From positions 124,001 through 188,000 of the forward strand of contig JAGVSM010000484.1 of assembly GCA_022494885.1 (NCBI GenBank): a stretch of 64,000 nucleotides of DNA, in the 5' to 3' direction. The stretch comes from Micrasema longulum. Its lineage: Eukaryota; Arthropoda; Insecta; Trichoptera; Brachycentridae. Within the stretch, counting starts at the first letter, position 1. Each line of letters begins with the position of its first letter. The translations under genes and the position numbers were made by a program. Below, in pieces: positions 58,801 through 64,000 of the stretch. A model generated the notes under the pieces. It did no database searches. It was not told where the DNA came from and saw nothing but the letters and a program-made list of their open reading frames with translations.

Positions 58801-61800
58801 TCATTTCAAAATGTTGTGTACGATATTGTTCTGATATTCTCGTATTGTGTCCACGTTTACTACAATTTTTTTCATGTTTTAGATCTTCGTCTACAATCAC
58901 ATTGGTGGGTAATTTATGAATAAATTGTACAATTTATGAGTGTGTACATATGTAATTTTAACTAAATACAATAATTGATACCAAACTTTAATTTTTGTTC
59001 ATTTAATCTATAAACAAGTGTATACTCAAATCTAGCAATAGCAAAGCATTGCCGGGTTCAGCTCGTCTTTTATAAATATTAATGATAAAAATGTTTTTTA
59101 TTCAAAAATTATATTTAAGTTAATATTAGGATATTCATGTTATTATAATGTTTGTACTATTTTAAGACCAAATGAATAAATAACATTTGTAACTATTTCT
59201 AAATATAATTGTTTTATGTCAATTTCTCTCTGTATATATTTTATGTTCTTGAATAAGATTTACAACTTATAGGAGCCAGTGTTTGTACCACAACAAATTA
59301 ATGAAAATGTAAAAATCAAGGTTCTGCCTGTCGCTGGTGATGAACACAGTCCGCGGGGAGGAGGAGAGTCGCCTGAAGCGGCAGTGCCAGGGTCTGCTGC
59401 TGGTGGCACGCCGCCTGTTCTCCCAACTGGACCAGCTGGAGCAGCTGCTGCGCGGCATCATGGCGGAGGCTCGCTGCCTCACCTCAGCGCAGCGCTGCTC
59501 CCTGTTTCTCATCGACCCCGATCAGGGCGACCTGGTGGCCAAGGTCTTCGATGGGGTGGACAACGATGACTGCTCGCGCCCGCAAGATGTTAGTATATAC
59601 CGATACTCATATTATTGACAAGAATTATTATCAAAAATTTGAAAACTACTGCTGCTCGAATTAGAAAAAAATAAATTAATTACAGTTGTTAAATGTTAGT
59701 ACATAACTGTATACAGGGTGTTCTTTAAACCCTGTCACATCTGAAACCACGATGATCAGTATGGGCAAGAAGACATATTAGCATATTTAAAAAATATTTA
59801 GAACAAAGAAAAGTTTTAAAAATAAAATATTCTAAAAAACAAATGGTTGCTTACTTTCTGCAGGGGAGAAGTGAAGGAAGCGCGGCGCAGTATCATACTC
59901 TCCCCTCCCTCCTCGTTTCTCCCCTGCAGAAGATAGCAACCATTTGCTTTTTTTGATATATTATTTTTCAAAATTTTATTCGTTCTAAAAAATTATTTTA
60001 ATGTACCAATATGTCTTCTTGCTCATACTGATCATCGTGGTTTCGGATGTGACAGAGTTTAGTGAACACCCTGTATAACCACTTACTGACTTTTTCGAGA
60101 CATACCCATCTCTTGCACATGCAAATCCCACTATATACCTTCATCATAATAGTAATTGAACAAAAATATAAACCCGACATGCTGGTAGGACACATGCTGT
60201 CAGTAGCTAACACAATTTTTTTAATGATTGATATTGTGAGAGATATATTTTTTAAAAGAGGAGGGAGGAAAGAGAAACACGAATTTACTAGTAATTGGGT
60301 GACCATTACAATGGAACATTGTATAATGGGCTATATTAAAAAGTTATTTGATTATTGATTAAAATGAACATTATTTTTATAAGCCTTCCTAATGTGAAAT
60401 ATTTCCATATTTTTGCTTTTGATTCTTTATTGTTTGTATGTAAGATTTTAACTCTTGTATCTTTATTATAGTCATTAAAATTATTAGGTGATTTGCAAAT
60501 TTGGAGAAGTTATTATTGTGGAGAAACCTCGTGTGTCCTCTTTGTGTAAGAGTCGGTTTTTTTAAATATGAATAATAGAATACCAATTTGTTAATTAGTG
60601 TTAATAATTATAGTTATAATTTGTAATAAAAAATACCATTTCATAGAAATAAGTTGAATTTAAAAGTTACTTGATTTTTAGATGCCTACTGAAGTCCGTA
60701 TAAAGCGAGGTCAAGGTATTGCTGGACACGTAGCAGAGACAGGTACCATCCTCAACATACGTGATGCTTATGACCACCCGCTGTTCTACAAAGGACTTGA
60801 TGAAAAAACTGGATTTGTCACGAGGCGAGTACTCTTTACTTTCTGAGGAGGCAAGGAAAATAACTACGGGATCTCAACCTGATTCTAAAGCTAGATCTCG
60901 TCTTCTAAGCCCCTTTCTTCGAAAGTTGGTTATTCAGTAAGCGCTCTAGCATCCTCAGATCTAATCGGTAACCTTTTATGAATGTGTATTATTTTGTGGC
61001 ATATGTGCACGGGTGTTTCAGCATCCTCATAATAAAATTTCCTAAGTTTGTTTTTAGTGGCCAACAGTACCTAAGTATAAAATAAACTTTAAATAATTAA
61101 AACTATTTTTGATGGCAACTTTGAATATTTAGAAATAAATGCTTAAGAAACAATTATTATGAAAAAATCAACACATATTTTGAAAATTCTTTTTTCTAAA
61201 TGTTGTTATTCGCTAAATTATTTGGTGCACCTACACAATTGATAGTAATAAATTATTTATAATTCATTATATAATTTTATTTACACAAGTGGTTGGTTTG
61301 TTTCAGTTCTTGACCAGCTGAGAGTTATATTAATGTTAACTGATGTTTATTTCAGAAATATCTTGTGTTTCCCCATCCGAGATGAAGATGGAATAATAGG
61401 TGTGGCGCAATTATGTAATAAGGTGGGAGGTAAATATTTCGACGCTTGTGACGAGGAGGTTGCCAATGCCTTCAGCATCTACTGTGGAGTCTCAATAATA
61501 CACTCCATCGTTTACAAGAACATTGCCGATGCACAAGCCAGAGCTAAAATATCCAACGAGATGCTCATGTATCACTTGAAGGTACACACCGACACGTTTT
61601 CATTCTATTTGTAATTACCTGAATGTCAAGTTCATATTGCTTCACAACCTTTTCAGGCCATTTTCAAACGAATACACATGGACATTTACGTTACAAAATT
61701 TATAATTCACCATAGGAATGCTTCGGATACACTTAAAATCTGGTTTTTATTTCTGTACCTCAGAGGCAGACGGATGCAAATCCAAGCATAAAATGTTGAA

Positions 61801-63492
61801 AACTTGCCTAAAGAATCTACTTTCTCTAAGTTGTTTATAATTATTTATAGCATCAATTTGTATTTTCAGTATCTCAATACATTGGTTCTTTCATTATAAG
61901 ACTTACATTTCTTCAAAATCAATGGACATGATCATAAACTGGATACGAAAATCGAAATGTCATTTCATCAAATTCTGGATTTGCATCCGTCTGCCTCTGA
62001 GGTACAGATTTTAATGATTGAATTGTAGGTATAATTAATCAATGCATAAACATATTAGGTGTCCACAAACATCCTCTAAACTTTTCTGTTCTGTTTTCTG
62101 AGGAAGTTCAGTTTTACGGGAAATTGGATGTAAAAAATGTTTTCTTTTCGTACTTCTTCAGCAAAAATTAGAGTACGTAATTGTATAGCAAAGTTTCTTG
62201 AAAATGTATAAAAAAATTAACTACAGCGAAACCCCGAAATTATGTCCCCGTGATTTACATATAATTTTTGTAGCCGTATTGAATTTTTTAGTAAATTATA
62301 AACCCAGTTTTTTTCCCGCAATTAACCTTAGAAATTTTCAATCCTCACTGAAAATTGACAGCCTGAGAGTCTGAAGTTAGTTTCTATCATAACTTTTTTT
62401 ATAGAAATTTTCACAGTTTTTATAAAAATTGCCGCCATTTTCGTGTTTTTGACAGCACAAGAGTCTGAAGTTAGTCTCATTATACCAATCAATCAATCAA
62501 CCAATCATTATACCAACTTGTCAGTAAGTTAAATCGATAATTGAAAATTTTTAATTATTGCCCCTATTTTCGTGTTTTAGTTGTAATTTTAAATATGTTT
62601 TTTTGTGTTTTACTGACATTCATTATTTATGAATATGATATTAAAAAAAATGGTTTAAACATTGCTGCATAATTTTAAAAATAAAACATTATTTGCTGAA
62701 TTCACTTTTTTCGCAATCCTCCATTTACAAATTTGATACAAAACATGTTTTCTTGCGCGCGGTTAAAATTAAAGCATTAACTTGTACTTCAAAATTTCTT
62801 GAAAATGTACAATTTAAAAAAAAAAATGTATTTTCATAAAAACACACTACTTGAACGACGTCACTGGTTCATATGAACCAACCAATAATATGAGAGCTGT
62901 GAAGGATATCCGGTTTGCTTACCGTAAACCAACCAATCGGGAGAACTGACAGAAGAACTACTGACGTCACACGCAGAGTTATTTCAGAAATACAAAACTT
63001 TAAAAAATCACAGCGCTAATAATATGATATATAAAAATATTTTTTTTTTACCTTGGTTTAACAGTTTTTTAACAAATAAAAAAACACTGAACTTCCTCAT
63101 TCACCACCACAATTGGGCCTCCTGACCTGTTGTGGTGCAAATATAAATATGTATTTAGATAATTAAAGAATATTTACACATTCATCACACTGCAAGGACA
63201 CCTGCTATTACATTATATTTTAATTATTATTTATATAATTTAGTTTGAAAGCATTCTCAGATGGTGCTGTGACTATTTCTTCAAATATGTAGATAATTTC
63301 ACATATATCCAACTATTCATTGATCCGACTTTGACAGGTGAGTAATCGAGATGTCAACAAGATAGTCAACTGCAATATTGAACACATTCACCCCGGACTC
63401 GGGGCCATCAGGTTCAACTCCCGCTCCCTGCCGATCCAAGAAACCCCGTGTTACGTGCTACACATGTTTGATAAGCTCAATCTGTCTAAGAA
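40860..63492 (+). CDS. Pde11: Pde11, dual 3',5'-cyclic nucleotide phosphodiesterase, N-terminal GAF-domain part (runs off the window)
   Basis: Exons: 40860-41006, 41342-41458, 45662-45760, 57752-57894, 59321-59588, 60682-60824, 61356-61581, 63338-63492; all phases agree (432 codons so far). GAF-A is encoded by the first four exons ([40 protein letters not shown]). GAF-B begins in exon 5 ([23 protein letters not shown]) and continues with [30 protein letters not shown] and the NKXnFX3DE signature ([14 protein letters not shown]). Exon 8 starts the linker to the catalytic domain. The order and wording match PDE11 ([30 protein letters not shown]) better than PDE10 or PDE5. The enzyme hydrolyses cAMP and cGMP; the HD catalytic domain is outside the window. 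The intron after exon 6 has a GC donor. The start is uncertain (ATG 40860, or an acceptor at 40848). Intron 3 is 12 kb and packed with repeats. Confidence 0.93.
41747..42995. mobile_element. Long-inverted-repeat element, copy 1
   Basis: The left end 'attacaacagagatggagaa' with 'gaagtctaggcatttacggg' is mirrored by the right end 'aagccatgtaaatgcctaat ... gttctccatctat'. Internal blocks (42525-42610, 42700-42760) repeat the terminal sequence, so the copy is rearranged. Non-coding. Pde11 intron 2. Confidence 0.65.
42996..44287. other. Pde11 intron 2 sequence without identified features
   Basis: AT-rich; reading both strands gave no domain, long repeat or hairpin that I could support. Confidence 0.45.
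44288..44475 (+). mobile_element. tRNA-derived SINE family C, best copy
   Basis: Head with A box gtggtatagtggtcaaga and B box gggttcgattctc. The body includes 'tttttctcaagcctgggtgt' and 'attcaccactgtgattggac', then 'ctcctggcctgttgtggttc' and an (at)n tail. Related tails are at 12985-13140 and 63102-63150. Confidence 0.8.
44930..45085 (-). mobile_element. Long-inverted-repeat family, reverse end
   Basis: Contains the inverse-end blocks 'atcaacagataaaagaattg', 'gcagaatggtgaatgtta'-like sequence and 'cataagccctgtaaatgact', as at 49840-50050. Confidence 0.65.
45095..45490 (-). mobile_element. LINE reverse transcriptase C-terminal fragment
   Basis: The minus strand reads [20 protein letters not shown], then [20 protein letters not shown], then LLYGCES. 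The YGxES block is the standard C-terminal reverse transcriptase motif of R1/RTE-type LINEs. A frameshift and a stop are present. Confidence 0.75.
46985..47160 (+). mobile_element. tRNA-derived SINE family D
   Basis: A box tgtggctagtgtctcgg and B box gtggttcgagtcccac are spaced as in a tRNA promoter. A short body follows, ending near aaatatttgggtaaa. No complete clover-leaf was found, so it is not called a tRNA gene. Confidence 0.65.
47575..48135 (-). mobile_element. Jockey-like LINE 3' end
   Basis: The minus-strand frame (48073-47741) starts [20 protein letters not shown] and continues with [18 protein letters not shown] and [16 protein letters not shown], ending in [13 protein letters not shown]. 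This is the typical C-terminal tail after reverse transcriptase in jockey-clade LINEs. The 3' end is an (aataaat)n-like tail at 47580-47600. Pde11 intron 3. Confidence 0.8.
48171..48380. mobile_element. Palindromic MITE (about 210 bp)
   Basis: The left arm (cactttgtatcccggagccg...) and right arm (...cgctccgggatacaaagc) are inverses over about 75 bp each, including cccgtgttttcacgtggttt and its complement. The loop is about 55 bp. Non-coding. Confidence 0.8.
49157..50050. mobile_element. Long-inverted-repeat element, full copy
   Basis: The left repeat (49157-49400) begins attacaacagggatggagaa and the right repeat (about 49830-50050) ends atcatctctgttgtaat. The arms pair over roughly 210 bp, including 'cactgtgtaacattcaccat' and its inverse. 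The middle of about 430 bp has no open frame. Such long arms suggest a fold-back type DNA transposon. The family occurs at least seven times in this window. Confidence 0.75.
50840..51848. mobile_element. CRE-bearing TIR element, copy 4, split by a nested insertion
   Basis: The left part 50840-50965 ('agtgctatgggaaattgg' and following) matches 62105-62215. The right part 51690-51848 contains TGACGTCA (51737-51744) and ends ctgaacttcctcatt. Long-inverted-repeat sequence lies between them, so that family inserted later. Confidence 0.65.
50965..51560. mobile_element. Tandem and palindromic copies of the long-inverted-repeat family
   Basis: The block 'gagtttgtccaaattttt ... aggagctg ... aacatattacaa' occurs at about 50975 and again at about 51365, giving a roughly 390-bp direct repeat. 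From 51426 to 51560 a short copy is almost a pure palindrome (aagaacattttagagc... / ...ctctaaaatgttctt). Confidence 0.65.
52965..53580. mobile_element. Long-inverted-repeat copy interrupted by a LINE tail
   Basis: The left end is 52965-53045 and the inverted right end is 53285-53580. Between them, 53045-53285 encodes a short LINE C-terminus ([15 protein letters not shown] ... FFLYNCW) and ends with a (attgaa)n tail at 53276-53297, typical of jockey-type 3' ends. Confidence 0.65.
53581..54480. other. Pde11 intron 3 sequence without identified features
   Basis: AT-rich, with a short (at)n run near 53826. No domain or repeat supported. Confidence 0.45.
54490..54919 (+). mobile_element. Jockey/CR1-like LINE C-terminal open frame
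   Basis: A 136-codon frame begins before its first ATG and contains [20 protein letters not shown], then [20 protein letters not shown] and [18 protein letters not shown]. This is the C-terminal region following LINE reverse transcriptase. An (at)n/(a)n tail at 54945-54990 fits its 3' end. It is the least degraded LINE fragment in the window. Confidence 0.75.
54991..56160. other. Pde11 intron 3 sequence without identified features
   Basis: AT-rich. Only low-complexity runs were noticed. Confidence 0.4.
56169..56280. mobile_element. CRE-type TIR element, left end only
   Basis: Begins tgaggaagttcagtggtttt and continues with 'agaccataaaactaagcc', the family's left end. The CRE-containing part is absent. 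Confidence 0.6.
56370..56495 (-). mobile_element. hAT-type transposon end
   Basis: Reading the minus strand from 56495: CAGTGCTTCCCAAAGTAGTC followed by 'ggaccgccagggatccccgg'. CAGTG-TTCCCAAA termini are typical of hAT elements. The other end was not found. Confidence 0.6.
56500..56740 (+). mobile_element. RTE-type LINE C-terminal fragment
   Basis: One frame reads [20 protein letters not shown], a diverged version of the RTE-type block (RxLxFFGHIxR) that ends reverse transcriptase ORFs. Confidence 0.7.
57310..57445 (+). mobile_element. SINE family B body fragment
   Basis: Contains 'atccctggactggcgcaaga', 'actgatcatcttacttct' and 'gtgcctatccagtgcccc', as in 33424-33690. The tRNA-like head is missing. 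Confidence 0.65.
58040..58365. mobile_element. Two halves of a LINE C-terminus in opposite orientation, with an adjacent hAT-like end
   Basis: Plus strand 58060-58215 reads [12 protein letters not shown] and [20 protein letters not shown] (RTE-type). Minus strand 58365-58225 reads [20 protein letters not shown], the next block of the same protein type. An inversion inside one copy or two insertions would explain this. From 58358 the sequence caggggttcccaaccttttt is a hAT-type terminus. Confidence 0.65.
59714..60073. mobile_element. Palindromic MITE with TA target duplication
   Basis: Starts CAGGGTGTTC and ends with the inverse GAACACCCTG, with TATA on both sides. Arms of about 120 bp pair (gaaaccacgatgatcagta and inverse). 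An inner palindrome (ctgcaggggagaa / ttctcccctgcag) fills the centre. The TA flanks fit Tc1/mariner-derived MITEs. Pde11 intron 5. Confidence 0.8.
61753..62007. mobile_element. Inverted-repeat element (255 bp)
   Basis: A perfect 32-bp arm (61753-61784, including cctcagaggcagacgg) is repeated inverted at 61976-62007. The spacer of about 190 bp has no open frame. Pde11 intron 7. Confidence 0.75.
62099..63101. mobile_element. CRE-bearing TIR element, full copy
   Basis: Exact termini TGAGGAAGTTCAG (62099-62111) and CTGAACTTCCTCA (inverse, ending about 63100), about 1.0 kb. A perfect TGACGTCA lies at 62962-62969 and a 7/8 match, CGACGTCA, at 62856-62863. There is no open frame of note. Pde11 intron 7, about 240 bp before exon 8. 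Confidence 0.8.
63102..63150 (+). mobile_element. SINE family C tail fragment
   Basis: 'caccaccacaattgggcctc' and 'ctgacctgttgtggtgca' match the 3' part of the SINE at 44288-44475. It directly abuts the right end of the CRE-bearing element. Confidence 0.55.
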
Positions 63493-64000
63493 GTAAGTCA
63501 CTGCGAAATTAGAAAACTTGATGAGTTCAAGTTAAAACCAACCACCGGGGAAAATGTATCCTGTATTTGAATTTAACCGAAATAATGAATATCGTTTTGT
63601 ATTTCATTCATATTTATTTTTTTACATTTTTATTTAAACGCCTTGTAGGCTTTTACATGTTTTACACATTGAAATATATAGAACAGACGTGTATTTTACA
63701 CAAAAGTAGCAAAAATTTAAATGAAGTAATATGAATAAGAAAATAAAAAAATATAAAAACTAATCTTTCAAATTATTAAAAAATATATGAGTTTACATAT
63801 AGTACATGCATATATTCCAGTAGAGAGAACAGGATTTCATTTTATCCTACCGGTTATATTAAAAGAATCTTAAAATTAGAAGAAGTTAGAAAAATAATAA
63901 TTAAGAATACAGATATAAGTTAATAAAAGGTACAATTTAAAACAACATAGATTTATTTAGTTATTTAAATTTGAAGATAATAAATTGGCTCACTGCCTTT
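63493..64000. other. Start of Pde11 intron 8
   Basis: AT-rich sequence after the donor gtaagt at 63493. No acceptor or exon is seen before the window ends. Confidence 0.5.

Noticed and set aside
59279..59569. Alternative frame of 96 codons with Gly/Ala/Pro-rich product
   Set aside because: It is the +1 shadow of Pde11 exon 5, whose GAF-B frame (starting at acceptor 59321) joins in phase with both neighbouring exons.
60825..60836. GT donor after gcga in Pde11 exon 6
   Set aside because: Using it shifts the frame of the next exon and destroys the conserved NILCFPI block.

Overview
The window is eukaryotic nuclear DNA, AT-rich, with large introns full of decayed mobile elements. Gene content and transposon mix (jockey/RTE-like LINEs, Penelope-like elements, mariner, hAT, tRNA-derived SINEs) point to an arthropod, most likely an insect. 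I cannot place it to order. There is nothing prokaryotic here: no operons, CRISPR arrays or real tRNA/rRNA genes. The tRNA-like sequences are SINE heads.

Four protein-coding genes were rebuilt exon by exon by following reading phase across splice sites. (1) 1161-14973, + strand: a 17-exon EF-hand/WD40 protein orthologous to Drosophila WDY, the 'WD repeat-containing protein on Y chromosome' (1,073 aa, complete). (2) 31689-19370, - strand: RAB3GAP2, the non-catalytic Rab3 GTPase-activating protein subunit (at least 9 exons, about 1,334 aa, complete apart from one doubtful linker exon). (3) 32346-38865, + strand: an SR splicing factor of the SRSF7/xl6 type, with RRM, CCHC zinc knuckle and RS domain (3 coding exons, 197 aa, complete). 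(4) 40860 to beyond 63492, + strand: the 5' two-GAF-domain part of Pde11, a dual-specificity cyclic nucleotide phosphodiesterase. Its catalytic HD domain lies beyond the right edge.

WDY and RAB3GAP2 converge tail to tail across about 4.4 kb of repeat-rich spacer. RAB3GAP2 and the SR gene diverge from a 656-bp interval that is probably a shared promoter. The SR gene and Pde11 run in tandem. The four proteins act in unrelated processes (axoneme/sperm-type WD protein, Rab regulation, splicing, cyclic nucleotide signalling), so no joint function is implied.

The most interesting material is in the non-coding structure. It includes a transposon family that carries perfect CREB/ATF palindromes (TGACGTCA), Penelope-like terminal repeats with hammerhead-ribozyme-like cores, a family with about 200-bp inverted repeats concentrated in Pde11 introns, several complete palindromic MITEs, and a complete non-autonomous hAT copy with an 8-bp target duplication. 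In the genes, the main oddities are a GC-AG intron in Pde11, an in-frame TAG just upstream of the Pde11 start, a retained-intron reading frame in the SR gene that would drop the RS domain, and a possible missed exon in RAB3GAP2.
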